Both the position numbers and the translations under genes were made by a program. From assembly GCF_009905375.1 (NCBI RefSeq), contig NC_133652.1, positions 22,683,339-22,747,338 of the forward strand: 64,000 nt of DNA, in the 5' to 3' direction. This DNA comes from Apium graveolens. Its lineage: Eukaryota > Streptophyta > Magnoliopsida > Apiales > Apiaceae. The notes under the pieces are model-generated. The model was not told where the DNA came from, did not search any database, and saw nothing but the letters and a program-made list of their open reading frames with translations. Below, in pieces: positions 22,425 to 34,549 of this stretch; the first letter of the stretch is position 1; each line of letters begins with the position of its first letter.

Positions 22425-23945
22425 CAAATTCTAACAAAAAATTAGCTAGGGCTTGTCCTTTAATCGTCATCCGGGGCATATACTCCAAATTAAACTGTCC
22501 CAACTCCGTAGTGGGTATGTCGTACGGACTTCAACTCTATGGGCCTAGAAATATGGCAGTAATTTTCTTGATGCAAGAACCAGGGCATAAACCAGCTTCT
22601 CCATGCTTGTGTAGCGAGTTTCAGCGTCGTGCAATCGCTTGCTCACATAATACACTGGTGACTGCTGCCCATCTTCGTCTCTTACCAGAACTGCGCTGAT
22701 TGAATACTCAGTCACTGCGAGGTACAGTATTAGAGATTCCCCATCCAATGGTTTTGATAACATGGGAGGGTTCCCCAGTTGTTCCTTGATCTTTCTAAAG
22801 GCCTCTTCACATTCTGGTGTCCATATGAAATCCTTCCCCGTCAGCTTAATGGCTTTGAAGAATTCCTTCCATCTGTCGGAGGACTTGGAAAAAAATCGAT
22901 TTAACGCGGAAATCCTCCCAGTTAAACTCGGCACCTGCTTTACATTGGTGGGTGACTTCATATCCAATAATGCCTTGATCTTTGCGGGGTTGGCCTCAAT
23001 TCTCCTATGGTTGACGATGAGCCGAGAAACTTGTCCGACTCCACGCCGAACACACACTTTTGTGGGTTTAACTTCATGCGAAGCCTTCTTAGAATGTTAA
23101 ACATTTCCATCAGGTGCTTGATATGGTCATTCGCCGCCCTGGACTTTACCAGCATATCATCCACATATACCTCCATGGTTCTCCCAATTTGGTTCTTGAA
23201 CATCATGTTTACTAACCGCTGGTAAGTCGCGCCAGCATTAATCAAACCAAACAGCATTCCTATGTAACAGTATAACCCCCTATCAGTGATGAAGGATGTA
23301 TGCTCTTGATCGGGACCGTACATCGAAATTTGATTGTAACCAGAGTATGCATCCATAAAACTCAGCAAGGCATGCCATGCTGTCGCGTCAACCAACTGAT
23401 TAATTCGTGGGAGCGGGAAACTATCCTTTGGACAAGCCTTATTGAGATCTGTGAAATCCACACATGTCCTCCACTTCCCGTTCGGCTTTTTCACAAGTAC
23501 TGGATTTGCAAGCCATTCGGGGTAGAAGGATTCTTTGATTAGTCCCACCTCTAACAACCAGTCTACTTCTTCTTTTAATGCTATCGCCCTTTCCCCACTC
23601 ACCGGGCGATATTTTTGACGTAGCCCGTACAATTCGGGAAGATATTCAATCGGTGACACATTACTTCTGGCTCGATTCCCACCATGTCTGAATGACTCCA
23701 TGCGAAGACATCAAGATTTGCGATTAAAAAGCGGGTAAGACTTCCCCTCATTTCATCATCTAACTGGGATCCCACTTTCAAAACCTTGTTCGGGTCATCT
23801 TTGTCAACCGGAATAGATATTGTGTCTTCGGCCGGTCCTGTCTTTTCGGCGGGTATAGGGATCCTGGGATCCAAATCAAAATCAAAGTCTCGGGGGTCCT
23901 CGACTTCCACTCTTGCATCTGAGGGCGCGTCCTCGTGAGTTTCTT
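22425..23945 (-). pseudogene. Gypsy 1 pol remnant (RT and start of first RNase H)
   Basis: Minus-strand sequence colinear with Gypsy 2 pol. RT at about 23580-23010 holds NPVLVKKPNGKWRTCVDF, the conserved DLNKACPKDSFPLPR, and YVDDMLVKS. After a frameshift near 23010 the RT end and first RNase H continue (VKQVPSLTGRISALNRF; SPVYYVSKRLHDAETRY). The gene stops at 22425, at the position matching 41705 in Gypsy 2. The second RNase H and integrase have therefore been deleted together with the end of Copia B. It cannot encode a working enzyme set. Confidence 0.88.
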
Positions 23946-26900
23946 CAAGGCGCATCCTCTTTTTGAGGAGCATCCACCTTGAATTTATTTCTGAGACCTT
24001 GCAAAATCTCACTTCTTCTTTCCAATTTTTCCCCGTTAACCTCCTTCTGCATGATCTCCTCTGCATGGTTCACCGCGACTTCTTCCACGCTACGGATCCT
24101 TGAAACATTCCCCAGCGTCAAAACAGAGTTCCCGGTGACATAAGTTTCTTCCTCTTCGGGGAAATCTATGAAATAGTGGGCATGAACCTCTCCACTTGGT
24201 TTTGTATGAATGTCCTTCGTACCCTCGAATGGAAGACCCTTTCCCTCGTACCTTCTCCTGCGGAATTCTTTAACAGCCTTGTGATAGTAGTCGCGTGACT
24301 CGTACTGCGACCCTCTCAGACTGCCTACTCTGTTTGGTGTTGGGAACTTTATCATCAAGTGATGTATCGAGGTTATCACCCTGAACGCTCGTAACCAAGG
24401 TCTGCCGACCAACACATTGTGCGCGGAATCCTGATCCAGCACTTTGAAGTCCATCATTTGAGTGACCGATAAAGCTCCTTCCCCGAGTGTGACGGGAAGC
24501 CTAACCGAACCCATAACTCTCACTGCTTCTCCAGTAAAGCCATAGACGTGTGCATCTTCAATGTACATGTCGCTATCCAGGAAACCCAATTTTTTGTATG
24601 TGCTGTAATACAAGATGTTCGCAGAACTCCCATTGTCCAAGAAGACTCGATGTACATTCATTGCCCCAATAAGTATGGTAATCACCAGTGCATCGTTGTG
24701 GGGATGATGCACCCACCTTGATTCTTTTTCCTTGAATGTAATGTCAGCGGACTCTCCCTTAAAGATCTTTGGAGGTCTGTCTTCCAAGCTGTGAATGTTG
24801 GTGAGCGGCGGATGTCGTGCCTCTCTCGCGTTTCTTTCCAATGCTCGATTACTATCACCAACAAAAGGGTGTCCTCCAAAAATTGCCCTGATACTGCCAG
24901 CCCTCTGAAACTTAACTTCAGCTGTTTTCTCAACATCTTCCACTCGCGGGAGCTGTCTTTCATCCTTACCCTTGTCATCGCTTCCCCTGCGTCGTTTCAC
25001 CTTGTCAATCCATTCTCCCAGGTACCCAGCCTTGATCAATTCCTCAATTTCATCTTTTAGGTGACGACACTCGTGGGTGTCATGGCCGGTAGACTCATGG
25101 TAATCACAATACTTCTTCTTGTCTCTACTCTGCCATAAAGTTAGACGGTCTGGCTTCTTGAAGATTCCTCTATCCTTATTTACCTCGAAGATATGATCAA
25201 TGGATGCCGCTAATGGGGTGTAATTGCTGACCCTTCTCTCATAGTTCAATGGCGGGCTCCATTCTCTCCGCGTGTTTACGGTGTTCACTCTATTAGGGCT
25301 TCTGGCATTCCGCCGATAGTCTGGGTTCAAGGATCTATCCCTTCTCTTTGATCGCCCCTCGGAGTTAAGGTTGTTGTCATTCTTTTTTGTTTCTGCAAGC
25401 GACTGCTCAATCGCTTTGAATGATTCCGCCTGCGCAGGCACATCAGCTAATGACACAGGGTCCTTCCCTTGCAGATGCTTCCAGAAGTCCATTCCCACAC
25501 GTAGTCAAGCTATAAGGAGTATTTTCAGCGTTTCATCAGTTGCGCCCCGTACCAAAGTGGATTCTGCATTGAACCTTTTGAAGTATGAGGTCAAACTTTC
25601 TTCTTCCTTCTGTTTCACATTAGCCAGTGTGGTAACTGGTGGTGTGTACTTCACTGTAGCTTGGAATTGAGTTAAAAACAAAGTTTTTATCTGTTCCCAG
25701 GATGTGATCACACCTGGACCAAGTTTCTGGAACCACTGATGAGCGTCTTCTCTAAAAGTGGCCGCCAGGAGACGGCATCGAGCCAAATCAGGTACTTGAT
25801 ATACATCCATTTCAATGTTGAAACGCCCCAGGAATTCTACAGGGTCAGAGTTCTCATGAAAGCGCAAGTCATTGGTTGTGTTCCTGTATCCTGCCGGCAA
25901 TTGCGCCTCCCTCACGACAGCAGCAAAAGGAGAAGGAGCTTGTGCGGTTGCTGTTACTCTTCCTCCTTCAAGATGGTTGAGTAAGCTTTTGAGATCGTTC
26001 ACATTGAATGTCCCTACCCCAGGAATAGTTTGAACGTTAGGCTGTTGGAGTTGTTCCGCGACTTGTTGGGGTTCCCCTTGATTACCCCCCGGGTGTATCG
26101 GTGGATCTTGCCGCCCCTCACCCTGAGGCTGCGGCTGTGGTATGTTACCCTCTTGGTTTCGAACATTTTCCCGCACGCGAGGTTCCTCTTGACCGTGTCG
26201 TGGAATTTCATCATTATTCTGCACTATAACTTGATTCGACCACCGTCCTGGTCATGAGGACGCGCCCTGGAGCCATTACCCGTAGCACTGTGGAAAACTA
26301 CAGGGATAACGACAGGAGCTTCTTCAGCGGAAGGTGCTCCATCTCTCCCACCATTGTAGGGTGTTCTTCCATATTGGTATCCCATCCTTCCTCGTCCATT
26401 CCTCTGATATCCCCGGTAGTAATTCCCGGGCCTTCCTCGTGGAGGGGCACGCTCGTGCTCGCGGTGCCGCGCCCTGTCATCCCTTTGGAATGCAGGGGGC
26501 ACACGCGTTGTATCACGGGGACTCGCTTCTCCAGTGTTTCCTTCCTTTTACCATTCTACCAGCAACATCCTCAAATCGTCATCTTCTAACCTTATGCCAA
26601 GCCTTCTTTTCAAGGTTGAAAAATCCCTTCCTTCCTCATCTTCATTTTGAGTGTTCTCCGCACGACGACGCTCGTCCATCGTACGCCCAGACCTATGTGG
26701 GTGTGGCACCACCTGATTACCAAGGCGAGGCCTTTCCCTACCATCAGTGTCCTCATCGACAAGCTCCACAATAGGCTCTATATCATCAGAATATTCCAAG
26801 CGCCGCGGAGTGATTCGCGGGTTTTCCTCGATGCCCTGGGTATCTCCTTCAACTACTGGTGTTTTCCCCACGGCATGGCCGTGACGGGGAAAATGACGAC

Positions 26901-27157
26901 ATCTCCTCGTTCTCCGACGCTCCACTGTATTCAGTCTTGAGTGAAAACTATTAAGAGTATCCCCATGCGGTAAAACTGCTCCAAGATATCAGCGTTGCTG
27001 ATGAGAACCGGAGGTATCCCCCCACATCAGGAGCTCTTGGTGGATCTGCCATGTTTCTGGGAACGTAGGGTTCATGGCGAGTGTAGCCTCCCCCGCCTTC
27101 TCCTTCAGATCTGCTATGACTTCCATCATAAGAACTTTCATCACGATTGTAAGACAG
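23946..27157 (-). pseudogene. Gypsy 1 gag-protease remnant
   Basis: Colinear with the Gypsy 2 gag-protease ORF. The start codon position (27157) reads CTG instead of ATG. Open pieces in shifting frames lie at 26925-26548, 26502-26224, 26224-25505 and 25498-23945. They contain the RG-rich N-terminal region, the retrotransposon Gag core (ARCRLLAATFREDAHQWFQKL), a zinc-knuckle-like YCDYHESTGHDTHECRHL and the protease motif LDNGSSANILYY. The last piece (517 codons) is the longest intact part. Frameshifts between pieces and the lost start show decay. Confidence 0.88.
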
Positions 27158-27193
27158 CTTTTCCTCATAAGATTACGATCTTAATTAGCACCC

Positions 27194-27211
27194 CTCCTTC
27201 TAGCGCCAATT
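27194..27211 (-). other. Gypsy 1 primer-binding site
   Basis: Minus strand TTGGCGCTAGAAGGAGG directly inside the 5' LTR. Gypsy 2 has the same site (36851-36866). The TGGCGC start complements a tRNA 3' end ending GCGCCA; which tRNA I cannot settle. Confidence 0.75.
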
Positions 27212-28444
27212 TGTTGACGGAGGAATCTGGTAACAACAAAGATTAAGGTTTCTCGCCGGAACTAAGATCTATGACGGTGGTTCTTCGCCGGAAAATCAAG
27301 CGGTGTGCGGTGGTTTGTTTTAGGCTGAGATTGATCAGAGTAAGTGGTGGCTCTCTTATCAGCTCTCAACTTCTTACCCTTTCAATGTGCCTACGTACCA
27401 TTTATATAGGGATCAAGCCTGACGCAGCTCTTGTGGAACAAGAAATCGAATGGGCTTAGACTTCTTATTCCTAGGCCCGGTAGAAGCCTATCCAAAGTCC
27501 GTCTTCCGCTAGCTTTAGGAATGTCCAACTATGAGGCCCAACCGCAAAGGCCCAAGACTCATCCGCAATCGCAGGACTTCACGGATAATACATCTCCCTG
27601 CGCAAGGATAACACTCCGCTACAGCTATTTCCCTTGATTTACGGACGCAGGTATAGCCACGGTTCACCCCAAGTGTCGGACGCATCCCTGTCCCCCGAAT
27701 GAGGATAACCCACCAGATAACAGGACAGGTGATCCCAAGCTCTTGGGTGCAAAGTGCAGGATGACTCCAAAGTTCTCCAACGAGGACACCCGTTCAATAC
27801 AAGAACAGAGTTCCCCAAACACACACCAATGTTAACCCCGCATCCCCAACGAGGACACCCGTTGAATACAGGAGGAGACCTTCAATCATCAGGCATACCC
27901 CTGGAGGCCTTCAAGCTTTTCACGGACATCCCCCTCCTTGACCGCCTCAAGAAGGAAATTCTTCAAAGAGTACCTGCAACAAATACATTAGTAAAAATGA
28001 TCTCCACTGCTCCTCTCCACACAAGCTTTATCCTAAAGTCACCATTGAAAATACATTGACCAGGCACTGGACGCGTCCTAAGACCCTGGGCGCGTCCTCT
28101 CCTTCATGAACCTGCATAGCCTCCTCAAACCCTGGTGCACAACATTCCTCTACACAAGGCGCGTCTTAGTCAAGACAGACGCGTCCTCCAGCTGTTATTG
28201 CTGCGAGACCATGTTTGCCAAATGCCTTCACCAAGGTTGAAGCGTCCACGTCCCTTGGGCGCGTCCATCACAAGCGATGCACTTCCATGCTTCACCACCA
28301 CCTGGTCACAAAACATCCTCTAACATGTAGACGCGTCCCCATTACATGAACGCGCCTTAACCTTCCACAATGTAATACCGGTCTTGACCGCACTTAACCC
28401 GCGCTTGACCCGGATCACTCAAATGCCAAATTTTGGGTATAACA
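27212..28444 (-). repeat. Gypsy 1 5' LTR
   Basis: 1233 bp, TGTTGACGGAGG...GGGTATAACA. Pairs with 10086-11319. Carries an exact GGACGCGTCC at 28069-28078 and several variants. On the minus strand its TATA is CTATATAAAT near 27395-27408. Confidence 0.93.
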
Positions 28445-28741
28445 ATAGTCCTTTAAATTTTTCAATCATATATTTGTTTCAAATGATAAAAATAAGGGGA
28501 TTATAATCCTTTAAAAATGACTTGCAGAAGGGGATAAAACAATACTTACTCCCACCAAGCTTTAGAGGGGATTATAGTCATATCCTCTGCTCCAACAAAA
28601 TAAATATACGATAGGATAATTTAAAGAATTATAATTTTTGGATAACTCTTTACTAAATTTTTACAAAAAAAATTATGGGATTAGAAAATTTAAAGGATTA
28701 TAATCATATTCCCTACTTAATATCATTAAACAAACATGGCG
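28445..28741 (+). mobile_element. Right half of the MITE-like element
   Basis: Begins with the second ATAGT duplication copy and continues the sequence interrupted at 10085. Contains further GGATTATAATC palindromes and ends AAACAAACATGGCG, the inverted counterpart of the left end. Confidence 0.55.
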
Positions 28742-31400
28742 TGACATTAAAACGTGAAATACTTCGCACAGTCATTTGTTGCTACTTGATGAAACAAAGC
28801 GAAAGTATTACAAGACGCAAAAAATTCATGATTCTTTACATTTTCAATTGAAACTTCTAAGATATCATTGAAAATAATACAGTAAGCATCATGCAACCGC
28901 TCATAATTGAACCATTTATAAGCAAATATTGAACTCTATTATCATATCTGTAAGGACTAAGGAGCACAGGTAGTACGAGCCACTGAGCCAGTCATGCAAT
29001 CACCACTGTATTGATATTTGCAATATTATAAAAATTCTGCGTTATCAAAATTATAGGATAATAACATACGAGAAGCAGGATCCAATAATTAAACCATGCC
29101 TTGAAAGAAACAACATTTAAAAACATACAGAAAAAGCAGTGCGTGCAGAGAAGAATGAGAGCTTGTATAGCTGAAGAATCCACAAGTGGATGACGGAACT
29201 AAGGTTTTAATACACTGTGACAGAAACTTCTAATAATTAACATGGTTAGGCATCATGAATTAGTTAGAAATCAGGATCTTTATATAGTGAACAACAGGTT
29301 TCACAAATACAATACAAAACCACACATCACTACACTAATTGTTGCAAATTTTACAAGGACCATCAGGCATCAACAACAGGTCTTTCTTAAATGCAAGTGT
29401 CAGAACTCTTAAAGATGTTCTTTCCAAGATTAAGTAGTAGACTACTAAATACACATTCAATCTTGGACAAACTTGGAGAGGAAAAATTTCAGAATCTAGG
29501 TAATATATTCTAAAACTCATAATTATAGCATCATTCAACCATAAGAATTTATCACAGCACAAGGTGACGAGCCAGCCTGATAAATCATTTACTGAGTCTG
29601 GCGAAAACAAGTTTTTTGATAATATTCACCTCCACTAAACTGTAGATTTGTGAAATAGACCCAATCGCGCCCAAGTTTCTGTTAAATATACATAAACACA
29701 TCTAAGGTTTGCAATTTTAATCTCATGAAAATTAAGCTACTCAGAATGGCAACTTCGTAAAAGCATTCACATCAACCTTTTGTGCTTATTAATCCCTTAC
29801 CAGAACCATAAAAAACAACCTTGTTATTCGCCCTTAACAGCTGATTAATCTTTTTTCAGTACTAATAAGGCATACTACAGGTATAGCAACCAGAATCAGG
29901 GAACCATGACACCAGCAAAGATACATGCTTCTGACAACATATACCACGATAACTATGGTAGCATCTGACAGTCACTAGAAGCATAAATATAGACCCCCAG
30001 TGAAAATAAAACGCAGTATAGGAAAATCAAACATGAAAGATTACCATGCTGCTGGCTTATGCTAAGATAAAGATGCAATTAGGGAGTTGATCTTTAGCAG
30101 GGAGTAAAATCGACTAGTCCATGGAGAGATTGAACCAGACGCAGTTCCTACTCCCAGACCAACAACACGTACACATTACACCAACCATGCATGTTACAGT
30201 GATCCTAAACAAAGCTTGAAATAACTTTATATCATTGAGCTGATGCTTAACACGATCTAAGAAGTAAAACACCTAAATCAACAACACAAATCATTTAGAC
30301 AGACAAAAATTGACTAAGCACAATATAAACAGAAGTAAAAAAATATACGAATTCTTTAATATAAAAAATTACAAAAAATCATTTCATAGCTAACCAACCA
30401 CCTATTGCAGACTATACCAGAGGTGTTCATAATATAATACACCAATAACAAACTGAGAATCACTATACCAATGAAGTATGATTTACGGCATTTATTCCTA
30501 AACAGTAATAAATTGATGATTTATTGAAAAAGGGGTCTCTTCTTTTTATCTCTTTGAAGGAAAGGTACCTGAAAAATCGCCAATTAGGGCTCAGTATGAT
30601 GACCATTACAAACCACCCAGGACTCTGGAGACTACACCACAAAGCAAAGAGAAGCCAGCCACAAAAAAACGCTAATACCAGAAAGCAAAAAAAATCCAGA
30701 AATAATTGAGTAACAGCAACATCCAACCTTTGATATCTTTTGCCCAAGCTAACTAAATAAATCAACTCACTACAACCATTAAGTCTTTAAAAAAAACCTC
30801 AGTCTAAGCATTTCGCACCAAAAACTAAGAATTAAATCGTTCTGCACCATCTGGATAGGCAAGGGACACCCCTGCTGCATCACAATGCAACCAAGACCCA
30901 GTCTCTGCTTATAATTCCATTTCAACTACATTTAAGTCTCAGGTCGATTTCAGTAACAAAAGAATCTAACAATGAAGATTAATATAAGTATCAATCAAAT
31001 TAAACAACCAGGTTTAAGATTCATACAATTAAGGAAATAAATTAATTATATGATAGAATCAAATATGGATACAAAAACCAACAATAATTAGGCACGTCAA
31101 ATGGATCTAATAAGGAATTTTGTACAGATACAAAAAGGAACTACAATTGAATTTAAAATTCATAAGAAATTAGGCACATCAATGGAATCTAACATAGAAT
31201 ATTGTAAAGAAAATAACCCTTCTATTAAATCCCCCAAATATAATAACAGATCTACTAAAGAACATATTCAAACATCTACACAATGATTTTAAGATATAAT
31301 CTCCCAAATGAAATCAAAAAATGACTAGAAGTACATATTTAAACATCAACAAAATGATTCTCTTAATGAATTGCACATACACATTATAACAGATTCACAA
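28742..31400. other. Host intergenic or intronic sequence, no recognised gene
   Basis: Moderately AT-rich, without terminal repeats or long open frames. Short open frames (for example 28992-29183 and 29335-29610, minus) have no recognisable domain. The stretch may be 3' sequence or introns of the minus-strand locus whose promoter is near 33500. Confidence 0.4.
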
Positions 31401-31470
31401 AATACACATACTTTCAAGTAATAAAAGAAATCAGTAAAAATGTCCTTAGATGGTCATACAAATTTATTAC

Positions 31471-31563
31471 CACATTGGAATGCCTGTGCAGCTCATGAAG
31501 GCCTCTCGTTTGATTATCATATACGTTCAAGAAAAAAGGATCGTGTAATAATTTGTCGAGCCC
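31471..31563 (-). other. Candidate exon of an unrecognised minus-strand gene
   Basis: On the minus strand a splice-acceptor-like TGCATTTAG is followed by an open 93-bp stretch (GLDKLLHDPFFLNVYDNQTR...) and a donor-like GTAATAAA. The peptide is non-repetitive and does not look like transposon protein. I do not recognise the family. Whether it joins the exons near 32.0 and 32.9 kb is unknown. Confidence 0.3.
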
Positions 31564-31737
31564 ACTAAATGCAGTCGCAAAGCAAAAAAGAGGGAGAGGG
31601 GAAGGAAGAACGGCCGTTTTACTTTGGCACAGGAGGTATTGGGTTTGGCTAGGTAACATGATGGATATATATCGGACTACAAATCCTGGAATAACGGTTT
31701 CACCATGTCCTTGGCATCGAGTAGTGGTGGTTGATGC

Positions 31738-32840
31738 ACAAACACAGCAAAGATATCAAAAACTTTATACACGCGTGATATTGATGTATGAACACAAGTG
31801 ATGAGATAGATTTCAAGGCAAATATAGGGTGGTAAACCATCTGATTACATTAGAATATATGTTTTCCACGGAAAACAGATTATTTCAAACATAAGATATC
31901 TATTCAATTTGCAGCACACTTAACATAAGATCAGTAATTAGTTGGTTACGTTCTTCTTGTGTCAATTTTTTTACCAAATTCCAGCACCATAGCCTACTCC
32001 AAAAGCTTCAGTATATGAACATATTGAAGAGCAGCAGTGACTTCTGGGTTCTTCATTGCCGCCATCATCTCAAGAATCAGGATCCTAGTCGTCTATATGA
32101 ACATTAAAAAAGAAACTCACATTAGCAATTCAGAGTAGATAATTTTTTAATAGACCGCAACACAATTCAATACATACATACTATCATATTTTAGAACTGC
32201 ATTGAAACAAATCACGGTCACGAGACCTTAAGAGGAACAATGTCCGTGTGATTATATGAATGACAGCAGACCACAGAAAACAATTAATCCTGACTTGCAT
32301 ATTACATTCCATAGAATATTCTGCTATAGTGGATGCCACCGGGCTTCACCCTAGTTCCAGACATGTCATTGTCTCTGCCATGTCATCTGATTACATAAGT
32401 ATACACATTTACATTTACACAAATTCATATTGAAGCAAACAATTGTTGATACAGAAACACAGTATACACGGCAAATATATCAAAAACTTCAAACACACAT
32501 AATATTGATGCATCGACACACGCGATGAGATTGACTTCAAAATCAATCGTAGAAATGTAGGCTGGCATGCAAACCATCTCATTACATAAGTATACTTGTT
32601 TTTCCATAGAAAACAGATTATTTCTAAAATGGCAAGTGCTTGATAGCTACAACAAAATTCTCATTCTTCTCCTGATTTACTGCAACTAACACCTTCCGTG
32701 AGGATTAGCATTTCGCTTTTGCATAATTTGTCTGTACTCCTTTCTATCCTCATCAGTTATATTTTGCAGCATACATAACATAAGATGAGAAACTAGTTGG
32801 TTATGTTCTTCTTGAGTCGAAATATTTCCAGTCACTGAAC
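31738..32840 (-). repeat. Diverged direct duplication within the minus-strand locus
   Basis: About 31738-31990 and 32450-32840 are related copies in the same orientation, with several phrases in common order, for example 'gaaaacagattattt' and 'ttggttacgttcttcttg' versus 'ttggttatgttcttcttg'. On the minus strand each copy includes a peptide of the form TQEE(R/H)NQL(I/V)..LMLS/C.LQ. In the left copy it ends after LQIE, in the right copy after LQNITDEDRKEYRQIMQKRN. This looks like an old duplication of a terminal exon with its flank. Confidence 0.5.
31994..32092 (-). other. Candidate exon with stop, unrecognised minus-strand gene
   Basis: Acceptor-like TATATAG on the minus strand precedes a 32-codon open stretch (TRILILEMMAAMKNPEVTAA...) ending in TAG. 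It is amphipathic and non-repetitive. Family unknown. Confidence 0.3.
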
Positions 32841-33024
32841 AGATACTTCTGGCCCTCCATAGCTTGATCATGTAAGATTCCCTTTTGGCGCTTCTCCTCC
32901 CTTATTTTTATAAACTCTTGTCGTTTAGCTTGTCTAATAGCCTCCATCTCAGCCTTTACATTGTTTTCATCAGGCACTGTCATTGTCTTTTCCATTGATC
33001 AAATTGATTACAAGCCTAGGGTTT
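32686..33024 (-). CDS. Possible small gene, coding exon (unrecognised, frame uncertain)
   Basis: An exon appears to start at 33024 after the acceptor GCTTTGCAG. The first ATG (32995) opens 64 codons of a highly charged protein (MEKTMTVPDENNVKAEMEAI, then R/K/E-rich) ending at 32801. A second frame overlapping from 32871 gives IKLWRARSICSVTG... and runs to 32686 (ITDEDRKEYRQIMQKRN). The second frame is the one with a duplicated relative near 31.9 kb, so a frameshift or an unseen splice may join the two. The upstream promoter and intron look genuine. I do not recognise the product. It could also be a decayed gene fragment. Confidence 0.4.
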
Positions 33025-33380
33025 CTGCAAAGCAAATGAGAAGCCGAAATTAAAATTACAATAGTCTCAACAATTAAAATTACTAAATTAATAATCATAC
33101 ATTTTATGAACAGGACAAATTAGATTGTCTAACACTAAACAGAACAAATCAATCAAGGACAAATTGGAAGACAATATAAACAAGAATTGAAAAAAAACGA
33201 ATTGAAGATGGCGGAGAAAAACACATAATTACTCGGTAATTGAAGAAGACATGATGAAATTCAGACACGCTGTAAATTATAATAACAAAACAAAAATAGG
33301 CAAGAAAATCAAAAGTGTATTGAGATGTATACAGATATAGATAACTGCTACACAAAAGAAGCATCAAATCAAGCGATTAC

Positions 33381-33450
33381 CTGTACAAATCAGCAAGACC
33401 ACGACGACAAGAGCGATTATAAGAAGAAAATTAGGGCTACAAAGAACAAG
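33381..33450 (-). other. Probable noncoding first exon of the minus-strand locus
   Basis: On the minus strand this runs through 'tagccctaattttc', typical of plant 5' leaders, and ends TTTGTACAG|GTAATC, a good donor. An intron of about 355 bp would join it to the acceptor at 33025. Confidence 0.45.
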
Positions 33451-33495
33451 AGAACGAATAATTAAATTTATTTATAAATTTATAAATAAAATAAA

Positions 33496-33505
33496 GCTTA
33501 TATAG
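33496..33505 (-). promoter_or_regulatory. TATA box of the minus-strand locus
   Basis: CTATATAAGC on the minus strand lies about 50 bp before the leader-like sequence and 115 bp before the splice donor. Confidence 0.45.
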
Positions 33506-33509
33506 ACAT

Positions 33510-34040
33510 GATTTGGCCCAATTAATCCCTTTTCACACCTGCCGCACTCTCTTTAAAAAATACTATTAAAATTAGCAAGAATCGAATTCAAAATAAGTGT
33601 GACTAAAATAAAATAAGCCCTTCGTCCCTTCACTCTTATCTCGTTCTATTTACAAAGTTGAAAACGGTATTATATTATTGGGTTAATGGTTAACAAACTG
33701 TAACTTTAATATTTGATTTTGAATTGTATTAAATAAATTCGAATTGGAATAAAAAATACTTGTATCCTGATTCCTCTTTAAAAACAATCGCACGTATAAA
33801 CAGTGTTTCAGAAATCGGCATCCTAGGGCGGTAAGGGTATCTTTCAAAGATTAATCGACAAATTGGAGATTAATCAGAACATTAATTGGAATAATACAAT
33901 ATTATTTTTAATTTTCATAATTATATAATGATTAATATGTCAAATATTTGTTTGACAAAAAAAATTGAATGATATTAAACAATTTCTTCGCATTTGACAT
34001 TTGTTATGTACTAATTATTGAGTTAACAATATTAATTAGC
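33510..34040. other. Intergenic, no gene seen
   Basis: AT-rich sequence between the minus-strand locus promoter and the SINE. No ORF, RNA gene or repeat structure was recognised. Confidence 0.45.
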
Positions 34041-34227
34041 CCGTAAGGGTTGGCTCAGTTGGTTAAACAGAGGAAAATTGTCCTCTTGGTCACAGGTTCG
34101 AATTCCACGGGAGGAGAATTTATGATTATTTGTTCACGTGGTTTGCAGGCTATTACGTGAGCCGTAGGGTTTACCCAGTGCGCACCCGAAAGGTAGCGGA
34201 TGCGGGTTACCTACGATTAAAAAAAAA
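34041..34227 (+). mobile_element. tRNA-derived SINE
   Basis: About 187 bp with an RNA polymerase III A box (TGGCTCAGTTGG, 34051-34062) and B box (GGTTCGAATTCC, 34095-34106), spaced as in a tRNA gene. A non-tRNA body follows, with 'cacgtggtttgcaggctattacgtgagccgtagggttta', and the element ends in an A run (34219-34227). The tRNA half lacks a proper acceptor stem and 3' half, so it is not a tRNA gene. Possible target duplication TAATTA on both sides, but the flanks are AT-rich. Confidence 0.8.
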
Positions 34228-34549
34228 CTAATTAAAATATGTCATTTTTCTATTTTAGGTGAGAAAATAAATATATTAAATTACTTGTTACTTCTAACCA
34301 ATATTTTATATTAGAAATTGGCACGATTGTGTGAAATTATAAAATTAATGAATAAAAATCATAAAAACCTAAAAAATTGATTTTTTATTTATTTTCCGTC
34401 TACACCGTCTAGGACCGATTTTTGACTGCCTAATCCCGATTTTCAGAAAAAACGTATAAATCACCGCTTACGTCCGTGTCGCGTTTTACCACCGCCGATC
34501 TGTACCCATTTTCAGAACATTCCATGTAATACAACCTATATGTTAACAT

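Larger units (their letters stand above)
10086..28444 (-). mobile_element. Gypsy 1: Tat-type Ty3/gypsy element carrying a nested copia
   Basis: 18.4 kb including a 7.3-kb copia insertion, bounded by LTRs of 1234 and 1233 bp with TG...CA ends and TSD ATAGT. Gag-pol runs on the minus strand (27157 down to 22425). The antisense gene runs on the plus strand (TATA at 11493, exons to 14889). The primer-binding region just inside the 5' LTR reads TGGCGCTAGAAGGAGG on the minus strand (27209-27194). The polypurine tract is next to the 3' LTR. Compared with Gypsy 2, which has the same architecture, this copy lacks the second RNase H, the integrase and most of the post-pol spacer, about 2.7 kb. It is non-autonomous. 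Confidence 0.93.

Noticed and set aside
34041..34110. A functional tRNA gene
   Set aside because: A and B boxes are present, but the acceptor stem does not pair and the sequence continues into a non-tRNA body with an A tail; a SINE fits better.
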